From JAWKWH01 sp965204295 (GTDB lineage Bacteria > Pseudomonadota > Alphaproteobacteria > Rhizobiales > Rhizobiaceae), in the NCBI GenBank assembly GCA_965204295.1, contig OZ241973.1, forward strand, positions 3,410,001 to 3,474,000: DNA of 64,000 nucleotides, read 5' to 3'. A program made the position numbers and the translations under genes. This document shows positions 8,707 to 17,009 of this stretch, piece by piece. Under the pieces are notes generated by a model. That model saw only the letters and a list, made by a program, of their open reading frames with translations. It searched no databases and had not been told where the DNA came from. Every line of letters starts with the position of its first letter. The stretch's first letter is position 1.

Positions 8707-9006
8707 CCGGCAGTTGCGGCGAACCATGCGGCGATGCCGAAGAGCATCCTTCCGGCGATGTGTCGTTCCCGGTTCCGTTCGATCAAATGCCGGCGGGATT
8801 TCGAGCGGATCGAGTTTGAACCCGCCGGTCGTATATGGAATACCGTTCCTTCCGTTCCGCCGGCTCATGTTGTCATTCCCGGACAGGTCGTTGCCATTGC
8901 CTGACATGACGACTACATGAATGAGCGTGAACCGTATGTGAATTATGCCGCGCACAGGCTGAAAATCGCTGTGAAACCATGGCTTTCAACCGGCTGAAAA
9001 CGGAAT
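8707..9006 (+). other. 300-bp gap between corrinoid protein and DUF1638 genes
   Basis: No credible coding frame, tRNA or terminator hairpin with a U tract is visible. It may hold a leader or a promoter for the DUF1638 gene, whose own start is unclear. Confidence 0.4.
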
Positions 9007-9645
9007 TTGAGGTTGCCGGAATCGGATATCAACGAGGGTCGCGGCAGCGCTGAAACAGTGCGCATAATCGCTTGCGGAATGATCGCTCGCGAGGTGCTCG
9101 CCATAAAGAAACGACACCAGTTGAAAAACCTTGAACTCGTGTGTCTGCCGGCGCAATTTCACTACTACCCGGAAAAAATCGGCCCGGCGATGGAAGCCGC
9201 GATCGAGCAGGCGCGGCGAGACGGAGTTCGCCATATACTGGCCGGATATGCCGATTGCGGCACCGGCGGGCAACTGGACCGGATTTGCGAGGAGCACGGC
9301 ATTTCCCGCATCGACGGGCCGCACTGTTTTGCGTTTTATCAGGGAATGAAGACGTATGAGCGGATCGCCGACGCCGACATGACCTCTTTTTACATGACCG
9401 ATTTCCTGTGCCGGCAATTCGAGGCGTTCTTCATGAAACCGTTGGGATTGGATCGACATCCCGAACTCGCCGAGGATTATTTTGGCCACTATGAAAAACT
9501 GATCTATCTGGCGCAGACGGAGGATCCGGATTTGGAAGAAATTGCCGAAAACGCGGCCAAAATGCTCGGACTGGTCTATAAGCGCCGGATTACCGGATAT
9601 GGAGATTTGACCGATGCGCTTTTGGCGGCCGCGGCGCAGCCATGA
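9007..9645 (+). CDS. DUF1638 family protein of the corrinoid methyltransferase cluster
   Basis: Up to 212 residues. It matches the DUF1638 family (PF07796), found regularly beside MttB-like, corrinoid and activase genes: RIIACGMIAREVLAI near the start, LPAQFHYYPEKIGPAMEAAI and GYADCGTGGQLD in the middle, GPHCFAFYQG and FYMTDFL later. Function is unknown; the CGM, DCGTGG and PHCF cysteines and histidine could bind metal or a corrinoid. The start is uncertain: the frame offers TTG at 9007 and 9013 and GTG at 9058, none with a good ribosome site; 9007 is reported as the longest form. The gene lies on the same strand as the corrinoid protein gene. Confidence 0.7.
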   Translation: MRLPESDINEGRGSAETVRIIACGMIAREVLAIKKRHQLKNLELVCLPAQFHYYPEKIGPAMEAAIEQARRDGVRHILAGYADCGTGGQLDRICEEHGISRIDGPHCFAFYQGMKTYERIADADMTSFYMTDFLCRQFEAFFMKPLGLDRHPELAEDYFGHYEKLIYLAQTEDPDLEEIAENAAKMLGLVYKRRITGYGDLTDALLAAAAQP

Positions 9646-9750
9646 ATGTGCTATATTTCCGGTATGCGCTCGGCTTAACACCTGATTTACGGGCGATCGC
9701 ACGGTTTGCGATTCGTAAATCTGAACGAGCCGCTCGAATGCGAGTGAACC

Positions 9751-10386
9751 ATGGACGACCTCACGGCTGACGGTGCTTCGAGGGCCGAGAGCGCTCCGCG
9801 TCGCTTATCGACCATCTTCGGGCGACTCGCCAAGGATGCCGCCGGCCCCGTGTCGGTCGGGCAGATTCGCGACGCGCTCGGCGATCGTTCATTTGCCGCG
9901 TTGCTGGCTTTGTTTTCCGTTCCCAACCTGCTGCCGTTCCCGCCCGGCGCAACGTTAATCCTTGGACCTCCACTGGTCATCGTCGCCGTTCAAATGGCAA
10001 TGGGCCAGAGCAGGGTCTGGCTGCCCCGTTTCGTGCTGAAAAAATCCATCTCCGCCGGGCGATTCAAATCGATGGCGAATCGTCATCTGCCACGGCTGCT
10101 CAAGCTGGAGAGACTGGTGAGACCGCGATACTGGCCATTTGCCGGTTCCGGGTGGGACGACCGCATCATCGGATTGTTTTCATTGGTGCTTGCGGTCGCG
10201 GTGACGATTCCGATCCCGTTCGGAAACTGGTTGCCCGCACTCGGCATCCTGCTGATAGCGCTCGCCTTGTCGGAACGGGACGGAATCCTGTTTTACGCCG
10301 GTATTTTCATCGGTATTCTCGGATTGACCGTAATCGCGGCCGTTATCGGGGCCGCAGGCGCGATCGCCGGAATTCTGTTCGCCTGA
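9751..10386 (+). CDS. ExoD-family membrane protein
   Basis: 211 residues. Matches the ExoD family (PF06055): an N-terminal cytoplasmic helix with the VGQIRDALGDRSFAALLALF segment, then NLLPFPPGATLILGPPL, a basic loop (RFVLKKSISAGRFKSM), then three strongly hydrophobic segments at about residues 140-210. ExoD was named from an exopolysaccharide and alkali-sensitivity phenotype in Sinorhizobium; its molecular role is not settled. It sits inside the one-carbon cluster without an obvious functional link and may be a passenger. Confidence 0.8.
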   Translation: MDDLTADGASRAESAPRRLSTIFGRLAKDAAGPVSVGQIRDALGDRSFAALLALFSVPNLLPFPPGATLILGPPLVIVAVQMAMGQSRVWLPRFVLKKSISAGRFKSMANRHLPRLLKLERLVRPRYWPFAGSGWDDRIIGLFSLVLAVAVTIPIPFGNWLPALGILLIALALSERDGILFYAGIFIGILGLTVIAAVIGAAGAIAGILFA

Positions 10387-10514
10387 CGGCTGCAAAACGT
10401 GATTTGTGTCGCGTCGTTTTTGAATTTGCCGGTGTCGTCCTGCAAACAGTGGATTCGCCGCACGTCCGGCAATGCTCCGCGCAATTTTCCGGATGGCGGA
10501 TTTGGAACCGGGAC

Positions 10515-10823
10515 ATGGCCGATCTCACAATAGTTTTTTGGCGCGATATCCCCGCACAGATCATCGTAAGGAAGGGCCGGGGCAATGCGAAGCGCGAACT
10601 TCCCTTGAGATTTACCGAGGCGATCGACATGTGCGCCATGCGGTCGGGCGCCGACGGCACGGACGCCTATCTGGCCGAATGGCGTCGCGGCGAGCCTTCA
10701 CCTGTCGGTGACGACCTGGAAGCAGAGGCGGACAGAGCCATGGCCGAGATCGAGGCGGCATACCCGAGGGAGCGCCTGGTTGAACTGGTCGATGCGGGCG
10801 GTGCGGACCATGGCCGTTCGTAG
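10515..10823 (+). CDS. small PF13769-like protein encoded before metV
   Basis: 102 residues from the ATG at 10515. It resembles the short proteins listed as virulence factor (PF13769), a misleading name, which occur next to methylenetetrahydrofolate reductase genes in alphaproteobacteria. The visible features are a beta-rich N-terminus (ADLTIVFWRDIPAQIIVRKG), a basic GNAKRELP stretch, an EAIDMCAMRSG helix and an acidic C-terminal helix. No catalytic motif is evident. Its 3' end overlaps the start of metV by 14 bp, which suggests translational coupling and a joint role with MetV/MetF; that is inference. Confidence 0.65.
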   Translation: MADLTIVFWRDIPAQIIVRKGRGNAKRELPLRFTEAIDMCAMRSGADGTDAYLAEWRRGEPSPVGDDLEAEADRAMAEIEAAYPRERLVELVDAGGADHGRS

Positions 10824-11397
10824 CCCCAAAACCACTCAGGCGACCCTTGTCAGAAAGGCGGCGCCAAATCTCGCCTACAAGCCTGCCCATGTCAGTCCGA
10901 CCCGGAGGCGGCGCAAGCGCTATGCGATCCGCCTGTGGTCGGTGCGCCACGCGCATGCGCTTGAATGGCTTTACAAACGATTCGCCAACGTTTTCCTCAT
11001 GCTCCATCCATTCTGGAAAGCCGTGGGATATCACCGCGCCGAAGCGCCCGTCACATTTGTCGAGAAACGGGTCAAGGGCCTTCTTTTCGACTGCCGGATG
11101 TGCGGTCAGTGCATTTTGTCGTCAACCGGCATGTCGTGCCCGATGAACTGTCCGAAACAACTGCGCAACGGCCCTTGCGGCGGCGTCCGCGCCGATGGCA
11201 ATTGCGAGGTCGAACCGGACATGCCCTGTGTCTGGGTTCAGGCGTGGAAAGGCGCCGAGACGATGCGCGAGGGCATGCCCGGCATTCGCGACGTGCAGCA
11301 GCCGGTCGACCAGTCCCTGCGTGAGACATCATCGTGGCTGCGCGTGACAGCCTCCGCGGCCGCCGGTCGCGACGGCGATGCGGGAAGGCGCGCATGA
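10810..11397 (+). CDS. metV: MetV-like zinc/Fe-S partner of methylenetetrahydrofolate reductase
   Basis: 195 residues from the ATG at 10810; an ATG at 10792 is also in frame. The central part is the cysteine-rich domain known as the MTHFR C-terminal domain (PF12225): CRMCGQC, SCPMNCP, NGPCGG, GNCE and PCVW give eight cysteines within about 45 residues (about 11092-11230). In acetogens the MetV subunit forms a complex with MetF. Here it lies directly before metF with an ATGA overlap. The N-terminus is basic and the C-terminal 30 residues look disordered. It is the clearest sign that the reductase is of the two-subunit MetFV kind rather than the single-chain enterobacterial MetF. Confidence 0.8.
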   Translation: MAVRSPKTTQATLVRKAAPNLAYKPAHVSPTRRRRKRYAIRLWSVRHAHALEWLYKRFANVFLMLHPFWKAVGYHRAEAPVTFVEKRVKGLLFDCRMCGQCILSSTGMSCPMNCPKQLRNGPCGGVRADGNCEVEPDMPCVWVQAWKGAETMREGMPGIRDVQQPVDQSLRETSSWLRVTASAAAGRDGDAGRRA

Positions 11398-12503
11398 CAA
11401 CCGGAAACGGGCAGCGTCCGCCCCAACGGGATGAAAATCCGCTTGGTATCGATCTTCCGCTCGATCCCCTGCCCGGACATTCATCGCGCAGCCGCCTGGA
11501 GCGGATTCTGCGGCGAGGCGAGTTTGCGGTCACGACCGAACTCAATCCTCCCGACAGCGCCAATCCCGAGGATGTTTACGAGCGTGCCGCCATATTCGAC
11601 GGCTGGGTAGACGGCATCAACGCGGTCGACGCGTCCGGCGCGAACTGCCACATGTCTTCCGTGGGCATATGCGCGCTTCTGACCCGCATGGGCTATGCGC
11701 CGATTCTCCAGATTGCCTGCCGCGACAAGAACCGGATCGCGATTCAGGGAGATATACTAGGCGCCGCCGCGATGGGCGTGTCGAATATCCTTTGTCTGAC
11801 GGGAGACGGCGTACAGGCCGGCGATCAACCGGGAGCAAAGCCGGTATTCGATTTGGATTGCATGAGTTTGCTGGAAACCGTCCGCACCATGCGCAACGAG
11901 GCTAAATTCCTGTCGGGCCGCAAGCTGACGACGCCACCTGAAGTGTTTTTGGGTGCGGCGATCAATCCGTTCGCGCCGCCATATGACTTCCGCCCGTTGC
12001 GACTGGCGAAGAAAATCGCCGCCGGCGCTCAGTTCGTTCAAAGCCAGTATTGTTTCGACGTGCCGATGTTCCGCGACTACATGAAGCGCGTCAACGGCAT
12101 GGGGCTGACCGAAGAATGTTTTGTCATGTGCGGCGTGGGACCGCTCGCCTCCGCCAAGACCGCGCGTTGGATCAGGAACAACGTTCCGGGAATCCACATA
12201 CCCGACAGCGTCGTTCAACGCCTGGAGGGCGCTGAAGACCAGAAACGGGAAGGCAAGCGCCTTTGCATCGACATTATCGACGAAGTCAAGGACATCGAGG
12301 GCGTTTCGGGCGTTCACGTAATGGCGTATCGGCAGGAGGAATTTGTCGCCGAAATCGTGCACGAATCCGGTGTTCTCAAAGGCCGCCGTCCCTGGAAGCG
12401 TGAAGCCCGGGCCGATGACGCGCTCGTTGCGGAAAGGCTCGATGAAATTCTGCAGGAACCGGCGGCAAAGCCGGCGGATGCAATTGAACATGCCGCCCGA
12501 TAG
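11394..12503 (+). CDS. metF: methylenetetrahydrofolate reductase, MetF-like subunit
   Basis: 369 residues from the ATG at 11394, which overlaps the metV stop codon. The TIM-barrel FAD-binding MTHFR fold is recognisable from EFAVTTELNPPDS, NAVDASGANCHMSS, ILQIACRDKNRIAIQGD, NILCLTGDGV and GAQFVQSQYCFDV. The enzyme interconverts methylene- and methyl-tetrahydrofolate. In this cluster the oxidative direction is likely, feeding methyl groups removed from substrate into the one-carbon pool; the alternative is synthesis of methyl-THF for methionine. The electron partner is not known. Part of the run PF13769-like, metV, metF, with the methyltetrahydrofolate methyltransferase gene following after 57 bp and an operator. 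Confidence 0.85.
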   Translation: MTTGNGQRPPQRDENPLGIDLPLDPLPGHSSRSRLERILRRGEFAVTTELNPPDSANPEDVYERAAIFDGWVDGINAVDASGANCHMSSVGICALLTRMGYAPILQIACRDKNRIAIQGDILGAAAMGVSNILCLTGDGVQAGDQPGAKPVFDLDCMSLLETVRTMRNEAKFLSGRKLTTPPEVFLGAAINPFAPPYDFRPLRLAKKIAAGAQFVQSQYCFDVPMFRDYMKRVNGMGLTEECFVMCGVGPLASAKTARWIRNNVPGIHIPDSVVQRLEGAEDQKREGKRLCIDIIDEVKDIEGVSGVHVMAYRQEEFVAEIVHESGVLKGRRPWKREARADDALVAERLDEILQEPAAKPADAIEHAAR

Positions 12504-12524
12504 CGGTTGAATCCCGACACATAC

Positions 12525-12546
12525 GATATAAAGAAATCCTTATATC
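12525..12546. promoter_or_regulatory. second copy of the 22-bp palindromic operator
   Basis: Half sites GATATAAAG and CTTATATC flank AAATC. It is identical to the perfect palindrome at 4169-4190 except at two central positions, and the dyad is imperfect for that reason. It ends 4 bp before GGAGAC, the ribosome site of the next gene, so it lies in the 5' leader or over the promoter of the methyltetrahydrofolate methyltransferase gene. Confidence 0.65.
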
Positions 12547-12560
12547 ATTGGAGACACAAT

Positions 12561-13535
12561 ATGACCCATACCATCGTCGCCTCCGCCAGCAAGGAGATCG
12601 TCATTGGCTTCGACCGGCCGTTTTGCGTGATCGGCGAACGCATTAACCCGACCGGCCGCAAGAAACTGGCTGCCGAAATGGTCGAAGGCAATTTTGAAAC
12701 TGTTCGCAGGGATGCTCTCGAACAGGTTGCCGCAGGCGCTACGATGCTGGATGTCAACGCCGGTGTGACGGCGGTTGATCCGAACGCCACCGAACCGCCC
12801 TTGCTCGTCCAGACGATTGAAATCGTTCAGGAACTGGTCGACGCGCCGCTTTCGATCGACAGTTCCGTCAGCGCGGCGATCGAGGCGGGATTGAGGGTCG
12901 CCAAAGGTCGTCCACTGGTCAATTCGGTTACCGGCGAGGAAGAAAAACTCGAAGCGATCCTTCCGTTGATCAAGAAATACGATGTCCCCGTCGTGGCGAT
13001 TTCGAACGATGAGACCGGTATTTCCGAAAATCCCGATGTGCGCTTCGAGGTCGCCCGGAAAATTGTCGAGCGAGCCGCTGATTTTGGCATTCCCTTCCAT
13101 GACATCGTTGTCGACCCGCTGGTCATGCCTATCGGTGCGATGGGAACCGCCGGCAAGCAGGTTTTCGCACTTGTGCGGCGGCTGCGAGAGGAATTGAAAG
13201 TAAACACCACATGCGGTCTCTCGAACATCTCGTTCGGGTTGCCGCACCGCCATGGCGTCAATGCGGGATTCATTCCGATGGTCATTGGCGCGGGAATGAC
13301 TTCGGCGATCATGAACCCATGCCGCTCTCAGGAAATGGAAATGGTCCGCGCGGCAAATGTGCTGAACGGCACCGACCCCGATTGCATGACCTGGATCCGC
13401 ACATACAAGGACTATCAGCCGCACGCGCCCGGCGCGGGTGCGCCGGCGGCCGCGAACGCCAACCCCGCCGCTTCACCCGGCAGCCGTTCCGGCCGTCGCG
13501 GCGGCCGCGCCGCAAGGGCCGGTGCGAGGGGGTAG
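12561..13535 (+). CDS. methyltetrahydrofolate:corrinoid methyltransferase (MtgA/AcsE-like)
   Basis: 324 residues; the ATG at 12561 has GGAGAC at 12550-12555. Pterin-binding (dihydropteroate synthase-like) TIM barrel: CVIGERINPTGRKKL at the start, MLDVNAGV, PLSIDSSVSAAIEAGL, LVNSVTGEEEKLE, and the late TTCGLSNISFGLPHR are hallmarks of the family of AcsE, MtvA and MtgA. It transfers a methyl group between a methyl-corrinoid protein and tetrahydrofolate. In this cluster it would accept the methyl group from the corrinoid protein at 8005 and give methyl-THF to MetFV. The C-terminal 35 residues are Ala/Pro/Gly/Arg rich and look disordered, similar in style to the N-terminus of the MttB-like protein. 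Confidence 0.88.
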   Translation: MTHTIVASASKEIVIGFDRPFCVIGERINPTGRKKLAAEMVEGNFETVRRDALEQVAAGATMLDVNAGVTAVDPNATEPPLLVQTIEIVQELVDAPLSIDSSVSAAIEAGLRVAKGRPLVNSVTGEEEKLEAILPLIKKYDVPVVAISNDETGISENPDVRFEVARKIVERAADFGIPFHDIVVDPLVMPIGAMGTAGKQVFALVRRLREELKVNTTCGLSNISFGLPHRHGVNAGFIPMVIGAGMTSAIMNPCRSQEMEMVRAANVLNGTDPDCMTWIRTYKDYQPHAPGAGAPAAANANPAASPGSRSGRRGGRAARAGARG

Positions 13536-13604
13536 CTTGCGCCTAAATCAGGCGCGTGACGGGTTGCTTGTTGGCGCATCTGCGGCAATAGAGGGTTCCC
13601 ACAA

Positions 13605-15662
13605 GTGAGCTCAAGCGACTTGAACGATCCCCTCATCCTGTTCATGCCATCGGGAAAACGAGGCCGGTTTACCGTGGGCACGCCGGTCCTCGACGCCGCG
13701 CGCGAACTCGGCGTCTACGTCGAAAGCGTCTGCGGCGGGCGGGGCATTTGCGGCCGGTGCCAGATCGAGGTGCAGGAAGGACAGTTCGCCAAACACGGAA
13801 TAATTTCGGCACGGGATCACATTTCCGGGTTTGGACCGAAGGAAAGGCGTTACTCGGAAAAGCGCGGCCTTAAGGATGGACGCCGGTTGTCCTGTTCGTC
13901 GACCGTTCAGGGCGACCTTGTCATCGACGTGCCTCAGGATGTTCAGGTCAACGCGCAGGTGGTTCGCAAGGCTGCGATTAACCGGGTGATCGAGCGAAAT
14001 CCGGCGGTCCAGCTCTGCTTTGTCGAAATCGACGAACCCGACATGCACAAGCCGCTCGGCGACCTCGACCGGCTTGAAGCCGCGCTGGAGCGCGATTGGG
14101 GATGGAAAGACCTGCTGGTCTCCCAACACCTTCTTCCGCGGGTGCAAAAAACCCTCCGCAAGGGCGGATGGGCCGCGACCGCGGCAATCCACAAGGATCT
14201 GGAATCGTCCCGCCCGTCGCTCATCGCGTTGTGGCCCGACCTGAAGAACGAAGCTTACGGTATCGCTTGCGACATCGGTTCAACGACCATCGCGTTGCAT
14301 CTCGTCTCATTGCTCTCCGGTCGCATCGTCGCGTCGGCGGGAACACCCAATCCGCAGATCCGTTTTGGCGAAGATCTGATGAGCCGGGTTTCCTATGTGA
14401 TGATGAACCCGGATGGCCGCGAAGCCATGACCGGGGCCGTTCGCGAAGCGATCAATGATCTGGTCGCCAGGGTCTGCGCCGAAAGCGGCGTTGCGGCCGA
14501 GGATATCCTAGACGCCGCTTTTGTAGGCAATCCGATCATGCATCATCTGTTCCTCGGCATCGACCCGACGGAGCTTGGCCAGGCGCCGTTCGCGCTGGCG
14601 GTTTCCGGCGCGGTGCATAGCTGGGCGAGCGAACTGGGTCTCGCGGTCAACGAGGGCGCGCGCGTCTATCTGCTGCCCTGCATCGCCGGCCATGTCGGCG
14701 CGGATGCGGCCGCCGCCACGCTTTCGGAAGGCCCGCACCGGCAGGACAGGATGATGCTGTTGGTGGACGTGGGCACCAATGCCGAAATCGTGCTGGGAAA
14801 CAGGGAGCGCGTGGTGGCGGCGTCATCGCCGACCGGCCCGGCCTTCGAGGGTGCGGAGATTTCTTCCGGCCAGCGCGCGGCGCCGGGGGCTATCGAGCGC
14901 GTCCGCATCGACCCGCTGACGCTGGAACCGGAATTCCGCGTCATTGGCGTCGACAAGTGGTCGCATGAAGATGGTTTTGGCGAGGCTGCGGCGGAAACCG
15001 GAATCACCGGTATTTGCGGTTCGGCCATCATCGAGGTCGTCGCGGAGATGTATCTCGCGGGCATCGTCTCGGAAGACGGTGTCATCGATGGGTCGATGGC
15101 GTCCAAAAGCGCGCGCATCATCGCCGACCGCCGCACCTACTCCTATCTGCTGCACGATGGCGACCACCGGATCACGGTGACCCAGAACGATGTCCGCGCG
15201 ATTCAACTGGCCAAGGCCGCGCTGTACGCCGGCGTGAAATTGTTGATGCAAAAACAGGGTGTCGACGCCGTTGACGCGATCAGGTTCGCCGGCGCGTTCG
15301 GCTCCTTCATAGATCCGAAATATGCGATGGTGCTCGGCCTCATTCCCGATTGCGATCTCGGTGAAGTGAAAGCGGTCGGAAATTCGGCCGGGACAGGGGC
15401 GTTAATGGCGTTGCTCAATCGCGATCACCGGCGGGAAATCGAGCGGACCGTGCGCGGAATAGAAAAAATTGAAACCGCTCTGGAACCGGATTTCCAGCAG
15501 CTTTTTGTCGATGCGATGGCGCTGCCCAACAAGGTCGATCCATTTCCAAGACTTGCCGCGCAAGTAAGTTTGCCCCCGAAAAAGATGCTGGAAACCGCTA
15601 ACGGCGATGGAGAAGGAAAAAGGCGCAGGCGCGAGGGCGGACGGCGGGGCCGCAATCGGTGA
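13605..15662 (+). CDS. ferredoxin-ASKHA reductive activator of corrinoid proteins (RamA/RACo-like, DUF4445)
   Basis: 685 residues, GTG start with GAGGG 9 bp upstream. The N-terminus is a [2Fe-2S] ferredoxin domain with Cys43, Cys49, Cys52 and Cys97. A linker of about 100 residues leads into an ASKHA ATPase-like domain (DUF4445) from about residue 220: ACDIGSTTIALHLV, AFVGNPIMHHLFLG, LLVDVGTNAEIVLG, RFAGAFGSFIDP. In RACo-type proteins this combination uses ATP and electrons to reduce the inactive Co(II) corrinoid to Co(I). It completes the methyl-transfer set. It follows the methyltetrahydrofolate methyltransferase by 69 bp, where a GCGCCT/AGGCGC hairpin (13539-13555) sits without a U tract. 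The basic C-terminal tail is probably disordered. Confidence 0.88.
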   Translation: MSSSDLNDPLILFMPSGKRGRFTVGTPVLDAARELGVYVESVCGGRGICGRCQIEVQEGQFAKHGIISARDHISGFGPKERRYSEKRGLKDGRRLSCSSTVQGDLVIDVPQDVQVNAQVVRKAAINRVIERNPAVQLCFVEIDEPDMHKPLGDLDRLEAALERDWGWKDLLVSQHLLPRVQKTLRKGGWAATAAIHKDLESSRPSLIALWPDLKNEAYGIACDIGSTTIALHLVSLLSGRIVASAGTPNPQIRFGEDLMSRVSYVMMNPDGREAMTGAVREAINDLVARVCAESGVAAEDILDAAFVGNPIMHHLFLGIDPTELGQAPFALAVSGAVHSWASELGLAVNEGARVYLLPCIAGHVGADAAAATLSEGPHRQDRMMLLVDVGTNAEIVLGNRERVVAASSPTGPAFEGAEISSGQRAAPGAIERVRIDPLTLEPEFRVIGVDKWSHEDGFGEAAAETGITGICGSAIIEVVAEMYLAGIVSEDGVIDGSMASKSARIIADRRTYSYLLHDGDHRITVTQNDVRAIQLAKAALYAGVKLLMQKQGVDAVDAIRFAGAFGSFIDPKYAMVLGLIPDCDLGEVKAVGNSAGTGALMALLNRDHRREIERTVRGIEKIETALEPDFQQLFVDAMALPNKVDPFPRLAAQVSLPPKKMLETANGDGEGKRRRREGGRRGRNR

Positions 15663-15671
15663 AAAATCCGA

Positions 15672-16399
15672 ATGAAAAAACCGAGTGCACTCATATTCGA
15701 CGTTTTTGGCACCTGCGTCGACTGGCGCGGCGGAATAGCGCGGGAAGCCGGCAGCCGATTCGCAAAGCTCGGAATCGAGGCCGACCCGCTCGCCTTCGCG
15801 GATGCCTGGCGCGCGGAGTATCAACCGGCCATGGAGCGTATCCGCTCCGGCGGTCGCGGTTATGTCGATCTTGACGACCTCCACCTGGAAAACCTCGAAA
15901 TCGTATTGGAGCGTTTCGGACTATGCGAATGCTTTGACGACGCGGCCCGCGCCGATTTCAATCACGCCTGGGAAAAGCTGCCGCCATGGCCCGATGTGGC
16001 GAAGGGGCTGCAAGCCATCCGGAAACAGGCGACAATCGCGCCCTGCTCCAACGGATCGATCGCGCTCATGACCGGTCTGGCGCGGTTTGCGGACCTGCCG
16101 TGGGATTGCATCCTGGGCGCCGCATCGCCCGCGATTACAAACCGAAACCGGCAGTATACCTCGCAACATGCCGGGCGCTGCGCCTGTCGCCCCATGACGT
16201 GATGATGGTTGCGGCGCATAATGACGATCTGGCGGCCGCCCACGCCTGCGGTCTGCAAACGGCATTCGTTCCGCGCCCGACGGAACACGGATCGGATCAA
16301 TTGTCCGAATGTGAGCCAACCGGGGACTGGACGATCGTGGCGCATGATTTTCCGCAGCTTTGCGAGCGCATATCCCGGAGCAGAAGCCGACCGCGTTGA
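15672..16399 (+). pseudogene. type II haloacid dehalogenase-like gene broken by a one-base frameshift
   Basis: The first frame (15672-16202) encodes a normal HAD type II start with the nucleophile motif IFDVFGTCVDW and continues through APCSNGS and WDCILGA. After about 16121 the homology continues in another frame: ARDYKPKPAVYLAT, SPHDVMMVAAHNDDLAAAHACGLQTAFV, to a stop at 16399. Loss of a single base near 16121-16123 explains the switch. Restoring one base would give about 242 residues, the usual length. It starts 10 bp after the activase gene, so it was the last gene of the operon. The cause may be a real pseudogene, a sequencing error or, less likely, programmed frameshifting. Confidence 0.8.
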
Positions 16400-16514
16400 A
16401 CCGTCCTGCCGGCGCGGTTTCGGGTCAAGGTCGAGCGTTCGTCCGCGGACATGGCTTGTCGGCCTTTTCCGTGAAACCCGGATAGTCTGAAGACCGTGCG
16501 ATCAACGACCGCCG

Positions 16515-16934
16515 CTATTCGCCAAAACCGGCGCCGGGCTTGCGGGGAGCGAGGCGTATGAGCCGCGAATCCTCAACCCCGACCGTGCGGTGAACGACCG
16601 CCTTCCGGTAATCGGGATTCCTGACCATGGATACAAATGCGGCCGCACTCGGATACTCCGCTATGAAACAGGCATCCCAATATTCGTCGGCGGGGCCGAT
16701 CAGCATGAACCTGAAGTCCCCCGACCAGACGATGCGCCCGCCCAATCCTCGAAATATCGGTCCGCTTTTCCGCCCGTACGCGGCATAGGCTTCCGCGCCG
16801 GTGGACTCGCGGCCATCGGGATAAACCGCCTTCTTTCGAAACCGGACGAGGTTGAGCATATGTATGGGCCCGTCATCGGGCAGGTCGCGGAACTCACCGA
16901 AACTTTCGCGTGTCGGATCGACGAAACCGGTCAT
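16515..16934 (-). CDS. DUF1330-like protein (dimeric alpha-beta barrel)
   Basis: 139 residues from the ATG at 16934, preceded by AAGGAGG; an upstream ATG at 16949 lies before that ribosome site. The sequence PIHMLNLVRFR, GRIVWSGDFRFMLIGP, WDACFIAEYPSAAAFVSMVRNPDYRKAVVHRTVGVEDSRLI (quoted in parts) is typical of DUF1330, small ferredoxin-like proteins of unknown function. No operon partner: the next gene on this strand starts 76 bp away in the other direction of reading (DUF192 gene upstream). Confidence 0.72.
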   Translation of the reverse strand: MTGFVDPTRESFGEFRDLPDDGPIHMLNLVRFRKKAVYPDGRESTGAEAYAAYGRKSGPIFRGLGGRIVWSGDFRFMLIGPADEYWDACFIAEYPSAAAFVSMVRNPDYRKAVVHRTVGVEDSRLIRLAPRKPGAGFGE

Positions 16935-17009
16935 ACGCCCTCCTTGCATTTCCTGAATCCGCTTACCGCGACGACAACATCTGATTGGGAACGTATCCCG
17001 AAATCATTG

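Noticed and set aside
7697..9006. Cobalamin riboswitch near the corrinoid genes
   Set aside because: I could not find a recognisable B12 box or the long conserved core in the spacers; a covariance-model search would be needed to exclude it firmly.
13539..13555. Terminator between the methyltetrahydrofolate methyltransferase and the activase
   Set aside because: The GCGCCT/AGGCGC hairpin lacks a T-run and the genes are likely cotranscribed.
15986..16399. Separate gene in the second frame of the haloacid dehalogenase region
   Set aside because: The homologous part only begins after about 16121 and continues the protein of the first frame, so it is the second half of one broken gene.
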